Below, in pieces: positions 46,898 to 55,996 of a DNA stretch of 64,000 nt. Source of the stretch: Streptomyces sp. NBC_01571 (GTDB lineage Bacteria; Actinomycetota; Actinomycetes; Streptomycetales; Streptomycetaceae); contig NZ_JAPEPZ010000001.1 of the NCBI RefSeq assembly GCF_026339875.1, positions 4,092,001-4,156,000 on the forward strand. The letters run 5' to 3'. Numbering within the stretch: position 1 is the stretch's first letter; each line of letters opens with the position of its first letter. A program made the translations under genes and the position numbers. The notes under the pieces were generated by a model that was given only the letters and a program-made list of their open reading frames with translations, made no database searches and was not told the origin of the DNA.

Positions 46898-47500
46898 ATG
46901 AACGATCGCATGGTGTGGATCGACTGCGAGATGACCGGGCTCTCGCTGTCGGAGGACGCACTCATCGAGGTGGCCGCGCTGGTCACCGACTCGGAGCTGA
47001 ACGTGCTCGGCGAAGGGGTGGACATCGTGATCCGCCCGCCGGACGCGGCCCTGGAGACGATGCCGGACGTGGTGCGCCAGATGCACACGGCCTCCGGCCT
47101 CCTCTCCGAACTCGCCGACGGCACCACCCTGGCCGACGCCGAGGAACAGGTCCTCTCCTACGTGCGTGAGCACGTCAAGGAGCCGGGCAAGGCCCCGCTG
47201 TGCGGGAACTCGGTCGGCACGGACCGGGGTTTCCTGCTCCGCGACATGGCCACGCTGGAGGGCTATCTCCACTACCGCATCGTGGACGTCTCCTCCGTCA
47301 AGGAGCTGGCCCGCCGCTGGTACCCGCGGGCGTACTTCAACAGCCCGGACAAGAACGGCAACCACCGCGCCCTCGCCGACATCCGCGAATCCATCGCCGA
47401 ACTCCGCTACTACCGCGAGGCGATCTTCGTCCCGCAGCCCGGCCCCGACTCGGAGACCGCCCGCACCATCGCGGCGAAGCACGTACTGCCCGTGGAATGA
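46898..47500 (+). CDS. orn: Oligoribonuclease
   Basis: 200 residues. DEDDh 3'-5' exonuclease: [13 protein letters not shown] (Exo I Asp and Glu), [11 protein letters not shown], and [13 protein letters not shown] with the His and last Asp. Degrades two- to five-nucleotide RNAs in the cytoplasm, including the pGpG left from c-di-GMP breakdown. In S. coelicolor ornA loss gives small colonies. Start chosen at the ATG at 46898; the longer frame upstream is inside the hairpin region. Confidence 0.95.
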   Translation: MNDRMVWIDCEMTGLSLSEDALIEVAALVTDSELNVLGEGVDIVIRPPDAALETMPDVVRQMHTASGLLSELADGTTLADAEEQVLSYVREHVKEPGKAPLCGNSVGTDRGFLLRDMATLEGYLHYRIVDVSSVKELARRWYPRAYFNSPDKNGNHRALADIRESIAELRYYREAIFVPQPGPDSETARTIAAKHVLPVE

Positions 47501-47606
47501 CGCGTGTCCGGGGTCCCGGCGGACCCCGGACAAAAGGCGGGCGCGAGCACCCCTCCGGACCCTGTACACTTTTTCTCGGCCGGTCAGGGAAACCAGAACC
47601 GGACAT

Positions 47607-47680
47607 GGTGGGTGTAGCTCAGCTGGTAGAGCACCTGGTTGTGGTCCAGGATGCCGCGGGTTCAAGTCCCGTCACTCACC
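47607..47680 (+). tRNA. tRNA-His (GTG anticodon)
   Basis: Cloverleaf read directly: acceptor GTGGGTG with CACTCAC, D-arm GCTCAGCTGGTAGAGC, anticodon stem CCTGG/CCAGG around TTGTGGT with anticodon GTG at 47641-47643, and T-arm GCGGGTTCAAGTCCCGT. The extra G at 47607 and C at 47680 form the G-1:C73 pair special to tRNA-His. CCA is not encoded. Confidence 0.95.
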
Positions 47681-47683
47681 CTG

Positions 47684-47727
47684 ATGACCGAGGCCCGGTC
47701 CGCGCAAGCGGACCGGGCCTCGGTCAT
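47684..47727 (+). terminator. Terminator after tRNA-His
   Basis: Perfect 20-bp stem (starting ATGACCGAGGCCCGG) closed by a GCAA tetraloop, 3 bp after the tRNA. Confidence 0.88.
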
Positions 47728-47799
47728 GTGCGGATCCTGGTCGAGTCCAGTGTCCGGTGCCCGGTCGTACGCGGGAGGGTCCGCCCTTAGGCTCACCGC

Positions 47800-48336
47800 G
47801 TGCCCCTCCACACCGAAACCCTCCGCACCGCCCGCCTCGACCTGCTCCCCCTGCGCGTCGAACACGCCGAGGAGATGGCCGCGGTACTGGCCGACCCGGA
47901 GCTGCACACGTTCACCGGTGGCGAGCCCGACACCCCCGAGTCCCTGCGTTCACGCTATGAGCGTCTGGTCGCGGGCTCCCCCGATCCCGCCGTCCTCTGG
48001 TGCAACTGGGTGCTGCGGCTGCGCGAGGCCGCGGAGGACGGGGGCTACGGAGACGACGGAGGCCGCCTGGTGGGGACCGTTCAGGCGACGGTCGGCGCGG
48101 ACACCGCGGAGGTCGCCTGGGTGGTAGGCACCCGCCGGCAGGGGCGCGGGTTCGCCGGGGAGGCGGCGCGGGCGCTGGTCGCCCGGCTCGGCGAGGAGCC
48201 GGGCGTCCGAACGGTCGTCGCCCATGTCCACCCGGACCACCGGGCGTCCGCGGCCGTCGCCGCGGCGGCCGGGCTGACCCCCACCGGCATCCTCCACGAG
48301 GGCGAAGTCCGCTGGCAGCGAGCGGTACGGCCCTGA
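47800..48336 (+). CDS. GNAT family N-acetyltransferase
   Basis: 178 residues. Starts at a GTG with GGGAGGG some 23 nt upstream and no closer site, so the start is moderately sure. RimJ/RimL-like: opening TETLRTARLDLLPL and the acetyl-CoA motif WVVGTRRQGRGFAGEAARALV, then HPDHRASAAVAAAAGL. Acetylates an amine of unknown identity in the cytoplasm. Convergent with the kinase-like gene. Confidence 0.82.
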   Translation: MPLHTETLRTARLDLLPLRVEHAEEMAAVLADPELHTFTGGEPDTPESLRSRYERLVAGSPDPAVLWCNWVLRLREAAEDGGYGDDGGRLVGTVQATVGADTAEVAWVVGTRRQGRGFAGEAARALVARLGEEPGVRTVVAHVHPDHRASAAVAAAAGLTPTGILHEGEVRWQRAVRP

Positions 48337-48383
48337 GGAGACCGATGCCGGGGGGCCGCCCGCCCGGCATCGGACGCCTGAAT

Positions 48384-48489
48384 CCGGGCTGCTGATTCCG
48401 GGCTCCTGGGTCCGGGCGCCCGCCCTCGGAGAGCCGACCTCGAACAACCGGCCTCGGACAGTCCGCCTCAGGCAGCCGATCTCAGGCGA
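48384..48489. repeat. Degenerate 14-bp tandem repeats
   Basis: Units of 14 bp, including two CCGGGCTNCTGNNT copies (48384-48411) and five related to CCGNCCTCGGACAG (48420-48489). The last unit overlaps the stop codon and end of the kinase-like gene. Not explained by a gene. Confidence 0.6.
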
Positions 48490-49312
48490 CCGGCGCGGTG
48501 TCGGCCGCCCGCCACGCCTCGGCGAAACGGTGGACGTTCTCGAAGCGCTCCCCGGGATCGGTCCGGGTGGCACGGACGATGACCGTCTGCTGGGCCGGAG
48601 TGCCCCGCCAGGCGCGCTCCTCGTCGCCCGCGTCCAGCAGGAGCCGGGCGGCACGGCCCAGCGTGAACACGGTCGTCCGGGTGTCGATCACCGCCCCGCG
48701 CACCCACTCCTCGGGAGCCATGAACCGCCGGGAGCCCGGCAGTCGTTCGTCCTCGACCACGAACGGACCCGGCCGGTACTCGTCGAGGTCGACCAGATGG
48801 GCGACGTCGCGGTCGAAGTCGTACAGCAGCGCACCGTCGTAGAAGTCCACGGCGACCTGGCCGGCGGCCTCCACCGCGAGGTGGGCGTCCAGGACCCGGT
48901 CGAAGGCGCGCAGGACCGCGTCGGCCGGCAGGGCCCGGAAGCGTGCCATCGCACTGGCCGGGTCCGTACGGTCGCGCACCCCGTCCACCTCCGCGGGGTA
49001 GAGCACCTCGCCCTCCCGCCAGGGCATCACCACCGCCCAGCCGCCGTCCTGCAGGGCGATGCGGTGCACCTGCGGGACGATCGCCCGGTGCCGAACCGAC
49101 CGGTGGAAGGCCCAGCCGCGCTCCAGCGAGCGCCGGCCGTGATCCGTGACCGCCTCCTTGAGGAACCACCGGCCGCCGTCGAGCAGTCTCACCCCGTACG
49201 ACACGCACCCCGAGTCCTGCTCGCGGAACGTCCGGAACACCTCGCCCACCCGGCCCAGATAGGGCTCCACGGCGGGCACTTCATCGACTCCCAGCAAGGG
49301 ATGCAGGACCAT
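48482..49312 (-). CDS. Protein-kinase-like protein, degenerate catalytic loop
   Basis: 276 residues. A kinase-like fold is suggested by the ATP-binding Lys in GRWFLKEAV, an apparent catalytic-loop equivalent VAVDFYDGALLYDF instead of HRDxxxxN, VDLDEY in place of DFG, and RFMAPEEW like the APE motif. The Gly-rich loop is weak. It may be a pseudokinase or small-molecule kinase. No transmembrane segment or PASTA repeats. Ends inside a tandem repeat. Its start at the ATG at 49312 gives VLHPLLGVDEVP. Confidence 0.65.
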   Translation of the reverse strand: MVLHPLLGVDEVPAVEPYLGRVGEVFRTFREQDSGCVSYGVRLLDGGRWFLKEAVTDHGRRSLERGWAFHRSVRHRAIVPQVHRIALQDGGWAVVMPWREGEVLYPAEVDGVRDRTDPASAMARFRALPADAVLRAFDRVLDAHLAVEAAGQVAVDFYDGALLYDFDRDVAHLVDLDEYRPGPFVVEDERLPGSRRFMAPEEWVRGAVIDTRTTVFTLGRAARLLLDAGDEERAWRGTPAQQTVIVRATRTDPGERFENVHRFAEAWRAADTAPVA

Positions 49313-49455
49313 ACCCGCCAGACTGCCCTACGGAACTCTTCCCGTGCGGCAACAGCGGCAACAGCGGCGGGGCGGCTCGGCCGTCAGCGGTACAGGGCGG
49401 TGACGGGACCGAGCGGCGGCAGCAGTGGGGGCGGGGCGCCGGCACGCGGCAGGAC

Positions 49456-49507
49456 GGTCGCGTGCGCCCGAGCGGTCGCGTGCGCCGGAGCGGTCGTGCG
49501 CCCGAGC
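49456..49507. repeat. 18-bp tandem repeat after cebR
   Basis: Three units of GGTCGCGTGCGCCCGAGC, two of 18 bp and one of 16 bp lacking CG, in the 209-bp gap between cebR and the kinase-like gene. Could influence transcription ending; no other role seen. Confidence 0.7.
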
Positions 49508-49521
49508 CTTGGCTTGCCCTG

Positions 49522-50577
49522 TCAGGACGACGCCCGCGCCACCAGCTCGGTGGGCAGCACGACCTGACGCTTCTCCAGCTCCCGTGACACCGCCGGGCGA
49601 CGGTCCGCGATCTCCCCGAGCAGCAGGTCGATCATCGCCCGGCCCATCTCCTCTATCGGCTGGCGCACGCTCGTCAGGGGCGGATCCATGTGGCGGGCGA
49701 TGGCGGAGTCGTCGTACCCGACGAGGGCCACGTCGTCCGGTATACGACGGCCCGCCTCGCGCAGGACCTGGCGGGCGCCGGCCGCCATCACGTCCGAGCC
49801 CGCGAAGACGGCGTCCAGATCGGGGCAGCGGGCCAGCAGTTCGGTCATCGCCCGCCGCCCGCCCTCCTCCGTGAAGTCGCCGGCGACGATGAGGTCGTCG
49901 TCCACCGGACGGCCCGCGGCACGCAGACCCTCGCGGTAGCCGTCGACACGACGCTGGGCACCGAAGACGTCGAGGCGGCCCGCGAGGTGGACGATCCTGC
50001 GGCGCCCCCGGGCGACCAGGTGCTCGACGGCGAGGCGCCCCCCGCCGTAGTTGTCGGAGTCCACGGACGGCAGCGTCTCGTCCGCCGAGCGCCGGCCGCT
50101 GATCACCGCCGGGATCTCCAGCTGGGAGAGCAGGTCGGGCAGCGGGTCGTCCGCGTGCACCGAGACCAGCAGGACACCGTCCACTCGGTGCGCCGCCAGG
50201 TACTGGGCCAGGCGCTGCCGCTCCCGGTCGCTGCCCGCGAAGATCAGCAGCAGCTGCATCTCGGTGTCGGAGAGCTCCGCACCGACGCCCCGGAGCATGT
50301 CCGAGAAGTACGGTTCCGCGAAGAACCGGGTCTCCGGCTCGGGGACGACGAGCGCGATCGCGTCCGTGCGGTTGGCGGCGAGGGCGCGTGCCGCCGTGTT
50401 CGGGACATAACCGAGCTCCGCCACCGCGGCCTCGACCGCGGCACGGGTCGTGTCGCTGACCCGCGGGGAACCGTTGATCACCCGGGACACCGTGCCGCGG
50501 CCCACACCGGCGCGCGCGGCGACCTCCTCGAGGGTCGGCCGCCCGCCGCTCCGGCCCCGCGCTCCGTGGCCTGCCAT
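49522..50577 (-). CDS. cebR: CebR, LacI-family repressor of cellobiose use
   Basis: 351 residues. N-terminal LacI helix-turn-helix: TLEEVAARAGVGRGTVSRVI with hinge YVPNTAARALAANRT; the rest is a periplasmic-binding-like effector domain ending GYDDSAIARHMDPPLTSVRQP. Cellobiose or cellotriose binding releases it. Two 14-bp sites matching its known box occur upstream of cebE and at bglC. Divergent from cebEFG. Confidence 0.93.
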   Translation of the reverse strand: MAGHGARGRSGGRPTLEEVAARAGVGRGTVSRVINGSPRVSDTTRAAVEAAVAELGYVPNTAARALAANRTDAIALVVPEPETRFFAEPYFSDMLRGVGAELSDTEMQLLLIFAGSDRERQRLAQYLAAHRVDGVLLVSVHADDPLPDLLSQLEIPAVISGRRSADETLPSVDSDNYGGGRLAVEHLVARGRRRIVHLAGRLDVFGAQRRVDGYREGLRAAGRPVDDDLIVAGDFTEEGGRRAMTELLARCPDLDAVFAGSDVMAAGARQVLREAGRRIPDDVALVGYDDSAIARHMDPPLTSVRQPIEEMGRAMIDLLLGEIADRRPAVSRELEKRQVVLPTELVARASS

Positions 50578-50821
50578 GGTCCGCCTCCCGTCGACGCCGC
50601 GCTTCTGAGCGGCTGGCCTGGAATCTAACAGTCCCGTTCATGGACAGGGGCCCGGCCGTGGTGGCAACCTCGCCGGGGCTGCTGGTGCCGGCCTCGCCGG
50701 CCGGCCCCGGGAAGTCACCTCGGCACGACCCGCTCCACCCGTCCCCCCACCCTCTTGCGCCCCGCCCCTCGGAGTTAGTTAACAGGCCGATAACTGAACG
50801 CGGCTCTCCGTGTCCGCTCCC

Positions 50822-50827
50822 TTGACA
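50822..50827 (+). promoter_or_regulatory. Possible cebE -35 element
   Basis: A perfect TTGACA, about 18 bp before a weak -10-like ACTCTT, with the CebR box about 15 bp further on. A repressor bound there would overlap the transcription start. The rest of the 416-bp cebR-cebE spacer holds an AGTTA/TAACT imperfect palindrome near 50773-50795 and no gene. Confidence 0.4.
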
Positions 50828-50865
50828 CCCCCGCGTGAACCGACGACTCTTCAACACATCACCTG

Positions 50866-50879
50866 TGGGAGCGCTCCCA
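50866..50879. promoter_or_regulatory. CebR operator upstream of cebE
   Basis: TGGGAGCGCTCCCA, the exact CebR palindrome, extended to GTGGGAGCGCTCCCAC. It lies 115 bp before the cebE ATG. Confidence 0.92.
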
Positions 50880-50993
50880 CGGTACCTGACACCTACACAT
50901 CCCGCACGTTCCCCGCCCGAGCCGCAGCGAGAAAAACGGGCCCAACAATGCAGTTGGCCGGGGGGTCGGCACGTCAGGCAACAGGAGGACGCA

Positions 50994-52322
50994 ATGCGCA
51001 CGAGTACCCGCCGGTCCCGCAGGCTGGGGGCCCTCGCGGCCGTCGCCGCGCTGACCACAGGGCTGCTGGCCGGCTGCGCCAACGACTCGAACGACGGCTC
51101 GTCGGCCTCGGGCGACGGCGGTGGTGGCGGCAAGGGCAAGACCACGCTGACCATCGGTACCTTCGGCGTCTTCGGCTACAAGCAGGCCGGTCTCTACGAC
51201 GAGTACATGAAGCTGCACCCGGACATCTCGATCAAGGAGAACGTCACCACCCGCACCGACGTGTACTGGCCCAAGACGCTCACCCGTCTCCAGGCCGGCT
51301 CCGGCACCGACGACATCCAGGCGATAGAGGTCGGCAACATCACCGAGGCCGTCCAGACCCAGGCCGACAAGTTCGTCGACCTCGGCAAGGAGGTCGACAA
51401 GTCGCAGTGGCTGGACTGGAAGACCGCCCAGGCCACCACCAAGGACGGCAAGACCATCGGGCTCGGTACGGACATCGGCCCGATGGCGATCTGCTACCGC
51501 AAGGACCTCTTCGAGAAGGCCGGTCTGGAGACCGACCGCACCAAGCTCGCCGCGCAGTGGAAGGGCGACTGGGCCAAGTACGTCGACCTCGGCAAGCAGT
51601 ACATGAAGAAGGCGCCGAGCGGCACCAAGTTCGTGGACTCCGCCTCCTCGGTCTACAACGCGGCGCTCGGGGGCGAGAGCGAGCGGTACTACGACAAGGA
51701 CGGCAACGTCATCTGGGACAAGTCCACGGGCGTGAAGAAGTCCTGGAACGCCGCGATGACGGTGGCGACCAGCAACATGTCGGCGAAGCTGAAGCAGTTC
51801 GACCCGACGTGGGACCAGGGCTTCGCCAAGGGTTCGTTCGCGACGGTGGCCTGCCCCGCCTGGATGATGGGCTACATCCAGGAGAAGTCCGGTGACGCCG
51901 GCAAGGGCAAGTGGGACGTGGCGGCAGCGCCGACCGCGGCCAACTGGGGCGGTTCGTTCATCGGTGTCCCGACGGCGGGCAAGCACCAGAAGGAGGCCAT
52001 CGCGCTGGCCAAGTGGCTGACCGCGCCGGAGCAGCAGGCGAAGGTCTTCGCCAAGCAGGCCAGCTTCCCGTCGACGCCCGCGGCCTACGACAGCCTGAAG
52101 CCGGCAGCGGCGACGACGTCGTACTTCTCGGACGCGCCGATCACGCAGATCTTCGCCGACTCGGCGAAGACCATCCCCGTCCAGAACTTCGGCACCAAGG
52201 ACCAGCCGATCGGCACCGCGATCACCGACGTCGGCATCCTCCAGGTCGAGCAGAAGGGCAAGTCCCCCGACCAGGGCTGGAACGCGGCGAAGGCTGAGAT
52301 CAAGGACGTGCTCGGCCAGTGA
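50994..52322 (+). CDS. cebE: Cellobiose/cellotriose-binding lipoprotein
   Basis: 442 residues. Lipoprotein signal with lipobox LAGC near residue 27, then a Gly/Ser linker. Extracellular solute-binding fold of ABC family 1 (TIGTFGVFGYKQAGLYDEYM, later ACPAWMMGYIQEKSGD). Feeds sugar to the CebF/CebG permease; the ATPase is usually shared MsiK, encoded elsewhere. AGGAGGA precedes the ATG. Overlaps cebF by GTGA. Confidence 0.93.
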   Translation: MRTSTRRSRRLGALAAVAALTTGLLAGCANDSNDGSSASGDGGGGGKGKTTLTIGTFGVFGYKQAGLYDEYMKLHPDISIKENVTTRTDVYWPKTLTRLQAGSGTDDIQAIEVGNITEAVQTQADKFVDLGKEVDKSQWLDWKTAQATTKDGKTIGLGTDIGPMAICYRKDLFEKAGLETDRTKLAAQWKGDWAKYVDLGKQYMKKAPSGTKFVDSASSVYNAALGGESERYYDKDGNVIWDKSTGVKKSWNAAMTVATSNMSAKLKQFDPTWDQGFAKGSFATVACPAWMMGYIQEKSGDAGKGKWDVAAAPTAANWGGSFIGVPTAGKHQKEAIALAKWLTAPEQQAKVFAKQASFPSTPAAYDSLKPAAATTSYFSDAPITQIFADSAKTIPVQNFGTKDQPIGTAITDVGILQVEQKGKSPDQGWNAAKAEIKDVLGQ

Positions 52323-53347
52323 CCAGCTCCAAGCAGGCTCTCGCGCATCCCGCGACGAGCGCCGACGCCGCGCCCGGCTCTCAGCCGGGCGCGGCCCGGG
52401 GCGCTCGGGGTCGCGGTACGCCGCCGCCGGACCCGGGTTCCTGGCGCAGCCGGCTGTACCGCTGGGACATGAAGGCGTCGCCCTACGCGTTCATCGCCCC
52501 CTTCTTCGTCATCTTCGGGGCCTTCGGGCTCGTGCCGCTCCTGTACACGGCCTGGTACTCGCTGCACAACGTGCAGCTGTCCGGCCTGGACCACCAGACC
52601 TGGGCCGGCCTGGACAACTACAAGAACCTGCTGTCCTCGGAGTTCTTCTGGAACGCCCTGGAGAACACCTTCACCATCGGTGTGATCTCCACGGTGCCGC
52701 AGCTGGTCATGGCGCTCGGGATCGCCCACCTGCTCAACTACCGGCTGCGCGGCTCGACCGTGTGGCGGGTCGTGATGCTCACCCCGTACGCCACCTCGGT
52801 GGCGGCGGCGACGCTGGTCTTCACGCTGCTGTACTCGTGGGACGGCGGCATGATCAACTGGCTGCTGCACTTCGTCGGGGTCCACCCGATCAACTGGCGC
52901 GAGTCGGACTGGGGTTCGCAGTTCGCCGTCTCCTCGATCGTGATCTGGAGGTGGACCGGCTACAACGCGCTGATCTACCTCGCGGCGATGCAGGCGATCC
53001 CCACCGACCTGTACGAGTCGGCGGCTCTCGACGGCGCGGGCCGCTGGCAGCAGTTCCGCCACGTGACGGTCCCGATGCTGCGGCCGACGATCCTGTTCAC
53101 CGTGGTCGTCTCCACCATCGGCGCGACGCAACTCTTCGGTGAACCGCTCCTGTTCGGCGGGGTCAGCGGCTCGAAGGGCGGCTCCGCGCACCAGTACCAG
53201 ACGCTCGGCCTGTACATGTACGACCAGGGCTGGGGCATCGGCAACCTCGGCAAGGCGTCAGCGATCGCATGGACGATGTTCCTGATCCTGCTGATCGTCG
53301 CCGCGATCAACCTGCTGGTCACCCGACGGCTGAGGAAATCCCAATGA
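52319..53347 (+). CDS. cebF: Cellobiose ABC permease
   Basis: 342 residues with six transmembrane segments in the MalF-type family. The EAA loop is YESAALDGAGRWQQFRHVTVPMLRPT, the site for the ATPase. GTG start overlaps cebE; stop overlaps cebG. Imports cellobiose with CebE and CebG. Confidence 0.93.
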   Translation: MTSSKQALAHPATSADAAPGSQPGAARGARGRGTPPPDPGSWRSRLYRWDMKASPYAFIAPFFVIFGAFGLVPLLYTAWYSLHNVQLSGLDHQTWAGLDNYKNLLSSEFFWNALENTFTIGVISTVPQLVMALGIAHLLNYRLRGSTVWRVVMLTPYATSVAAATLVFTLLYSWDGGMINWLLHFVGVHPINWRESDWGSQFAVSSIVIWRWTGYNALIYLAAMQAIPTDLYESAALDGAGRWQQFRHVTVPMLRPTILFTVVVSTIGATQLFGEPLLFGGVSGSKGGSAHQYQTLGLYMYDQGWGIGNLGKASAIAWTMFLILLIVAAINLLVTRRLRKSQ

Positions 53348-54255
53348 CCACCACTGAACTGACTGTCCCCCAGCCGGCGGCGCAGGACTCCCGGGACGAC
53401 CGGGGCCCCGGACGCCGCCGGGTGCTGGGCGCGGGCAAGCAGCTGCACGCGGGGCCGGTCACCTATGTCGTCCTGGCCGTCTTCGCGCTGGTCTCGCTGG
53501 CTCCGCTGGTCTGGACGGCCATCGCGGCCTCCCGCAACAACGAGCGGCTTGCGCAGACACCGCCGCCGCTGTGGTTCGGCGGCAACCTGTTCAAGAACCT
53601 CCAGGCCGCGTGGGAACAGGCCGGGCTCGGCACCGCGATGCTCAACTCCACGATCGTCGCCGGGACCATCACCGTCGGTACGGTCGTCTTCTCCACGCTC
53701 GCCGGGTTCGCCTTCGCCAAGCTGCGGTTCAGGTTCTCCAGCACCCTGCTGCTGCTGACCATCGGCACGATGATGATCCCGCCGCAGCTGGCCGTCGTAC
53801 CGCTGTACCTGTGGATGAGCGACCTCGGCTGGTCCAACCAGTTGCAGACGGTCATCCTGCCCACCCTGGTGAGTGCCTTCGGCACGTTCTTCATGCGGCA
53901 GTACCTGGTCCAGGCGCTGCCCACCGAGCTGATCGAGGCGGCGCGGGTCGACGGCGCGAGCAGTCTGCGGGTCGTCTGGCACGTCGTCTTCCCGGCGGCG
54001 CGGCCGGCGATGGCGGTCCTCGGTCTGCTGACCTTCGTGATGGCCTGGAACGACTTCCTGTGGCCGATCATCGCCCTCAACCAGCAGAACCCCACCGTGC
54101 AGGTCGCCCTCAACTCGCTGGGCACCGGTTACGTACCCGACCAGGCCGTGATCATGGCGGGCGCGCTGCTCGGCACGCTGCCGCTGCTCATCGCCTTCCT
54201 GCTGTTCGGAAAGCAGATCGTGGGCGGCATCATGCAGGGCGCGATCAAGGGCTGA
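53344..54255 (+). CDS. cebG: Cellobiose ABC permease
   Basis: 303 residues, MalG-type, six transmembrane segments. EAA loop: [30 protein letters not shown] overlap with cebF. Ends the transporter genes; bglC follows 167 bp later. Confidence 0.93.
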   Translation: MTTTELTVPQPAAQDSRDDRGPGRRRVLGAGKQLHAGPVTYVVLAVFALVSLAPLVWTAIAASRNNERLAQTPPPLWFGGNLFKNLQAAWEQAGLGTAMLNSTIVAGTITVGTVVFSTLAGFAFAKLRFRFSSTLLLLTIGTMMIPPQLAVVPLYLWMSDLGWSNQLQTVILPTLVSAFGTFFMRQYLVQALPTELIEAARVDGASSLRVVWHVVFPAARPAMAVLGLLTFVMAWNDFLWPIIALNQQNPTVQVALNSLGTGYVPDQAVIMAGALLGTLPLLIAFLLFGKQIVGGIMQGAIKG

Positions 54256-54331
54256 CCCGTCGCACCGCCGCCCGTGGGGGCCGGGTCACCGCCGCCCCGG
54301 CCCCATCGCCCCTTTCCCTCTCCCCTTCTTC

Positions 54332-54377
54332 TCCCCCTTCTCCCCCTTCTCCCCCTTCTCCCCCTTCTCCCCCCTTC
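54332..54377 (+). repeat. Polypyrimidine 9-bp repeat between cebG and bglC
   Basis: Four perfect TCCCCCTTC units and one of 10 bp. All bases on the plus strand are C or T over at least 40 bp. No gene in this gap. Confidence 0.75.
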
Positions 54378-54409
54378 TCCTCATTACCGTCGTTCGCCAC
54401 GACCTCCTA

Positions 54410-54423
54410 TGGGAGCGCTTCCA
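54410..54423. promoter_or_regulatory. CebR operator overlapping bglC start
   Basis: TGGGAGCGCTTCCA matches the CebR box with one change. It contains GGGAG, the likely ribosome site, and its last base is the A of the bglC start codon. Confidence 0.82.
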
Positions 54424-55856
54424 TGCCTGAACCCGCATCGCCCGTGTCCTTTCCCCCCGCGTTCCTCTGGGGCGCGGCGACCTCCGCGTACCAGATCGAG
54501 GGGGCGGTACGGGAGGACGGCCGCACGCCCTCCATCTGGGACACCTTCAGTCACACGCCCGGAAAGACGGCCGGCGGCGAGACCGGTGACATCGCTGTCG
54601 ACCACTACCACCGCTTCCGCGACGACGTGGCCCTGATGGCGGAGCTGGGCCTGTCCGCGTACCGCTTCTCGGTCTCCTGGTCCCGGGTGCAGCCGACGGG
54701 GCGCGGACCGGCGGTCCAGCGGGGTCTGGACTTCTACCGCAACCTGGTCGACGAGCTGCTGGCCCACGACATCAAGCCGGCCATCACCCTCTACCACTGG
54801 GACCTCCCCCAGGAGCTGGAGGACGCGGGCGGCTGGCCCGAGCGCGACACGGCGCTGCGCTTCGCCGACTACGCCCAGATCGTGGGCGAGGCGCTCGGCG
54901 ACCGGGTGGAGCAGTGGATCACCCTGAACGAGCCGTGGTGCAGCGCGTTCCTGGGCTACGGCTCCGGCGTGCACGCGCCGGGCCGCACGGACGCGGCGGC
55001 GTCGCTGAAGGCCGCCCATCACCTCAACCTGGCGCACGGCCTGGGCGCGAAGGCGCTGAGGTCGGTGATGCCGGCCCGCAACTCGGTCGCGGTGAGCCTC
55101 AACTCCTCCGTCGTCAGGCCGCTTTCGCAGAGCCCCGCGGATCTCGCGGCGGTCCGGCGCATCGACAACCTGGCCAACGGTGTCTTCCACGGCCCGATGC
55201 TGCACGGCGCCTACCCGGAGGGCCTGTTCGAGGAGACGTCCGCGATCACGGACTGGTCGTACGTCCTGGACGGCGACCTGGCGGTGATCAAGCAGCCGCT
55301 CGACGCGCTGGGGCTGAACTACTACACCCCGACGCTGGTGTCGGCGGCGGACGCGACCGCGTCCGGTCCCCGGGCGGACGGTCACGGGGCGAGCGCGTAC
55401 ACGCCGTGGCCGGGCGCCGACGACGTGATGTTCCACCAGACTCCGGGCGAACGGACGGAGATGGGCTGGACGATCGACCCGACGGGCCTGCACGACCTGA
55501 TCACGCGCTACACGCGGGAGGCGCCCGGTCTGCCGCTGTACATCACCGAGAACGGCGCCGCGTACGACGACAAGCCGGACCCGGAGGGGCGTGTCCACGA
55601 CCCCGAGCGCATCGCCTACCTGCACGGCCACCTGTCGGCGGTCCGCCGCGCCATCGCCGACGGCGCGGACGTCCGCGGGTACTACCTCTGGTCCCTGATG
55701 GACAACTTCGAGTGGGCGTACGGCTACGGCAAGCGCTTCGGCGCGGTGTACGTCGACTACGCGACCCTGGCCCGTACGCCGAAGTCGAGCGCCCGCTGGT
55801 ACAGCCGGGCGGCCCGGACGGGGACGCTGCCTCCGGTGACGGACGCGGCCGAGTAG
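54423..55856 (+). CDS. bglC: Family 1 beta-glucosidase
   Basis: 477 residues, GH1 TIM barrel. Motifs: [22 protein letters not shown] with the acid/base Glu170, and [11 protein letters not shown] with the nucleophile Glu376. No signal peptide, so it splits cellobiose in the cytoplasm after import by CebEFG. Start at the ATG at 54423 is supported by GGGAG 7 nt before it. Repressed by CebR. Confidence 0.95.
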   Translation: MPEPASPVSFPPAFLWGAATSAYQIEGAVREDGRTPSIWDTFSHTPGKTAGGETGDIAVDHYHRFRDDVALMAELGLSAYRFSVSWSRVQPTGRGPAVQRGLDFYRNLVDELLAHDIKPAITLYHWDLPQELEDAGGWPERDTALRFADYAQIVGEALGDRVEQWITLNEPWCSAFLGYGSGVHAPGRTDAAASLKAAHHLNLAHGLGAKALRSVMPARNSVAVSLNSSVVRPLSQSPADLAAVRRIDNLANGVFHGPMLHGAYPEGLFEETSAITDWSYVLDGDLAVIKQPLDALGLNYYTPTLVSAADATASGPRADGHGASAYTPWPGADDVMFHQTPGERTEMGWTIDPTGLHDLITRYTREAPGLPLYITENGAAYDDKPDPEGRVHDPERIAYLHGHLSAVRRAIADGADVRGYYLWSLMDNFEWAYGYGKRFGAVYVDYATLARTPKSSARWYSRAARTGTLPPVTDAAE

Positions 55857-55896
55857 GTCACATTCCGGGAGACCGGGGCGGGGGGTGTCGGGGGGC

Positions 55897-55929
55897 GGGG
55901 CGCGGCGTCCGGAAAGGGGGCCGCGCCCC
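55897..55929. terminator. Hairpin between bglC and chitinase
   Basis: 10-bp stem GGGGCGCGGC/GCCGCGCCCC with a 13-nt loop in the gap of two convergent genes. Confidence 0.55.
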
Positions 55930-55996
55930 GGCCGGATGGGGGGTGGTCCCGGCCGGGACGCTCTTCCCGTGGGGGAGGACTCGGTGGCTGCCGGGC

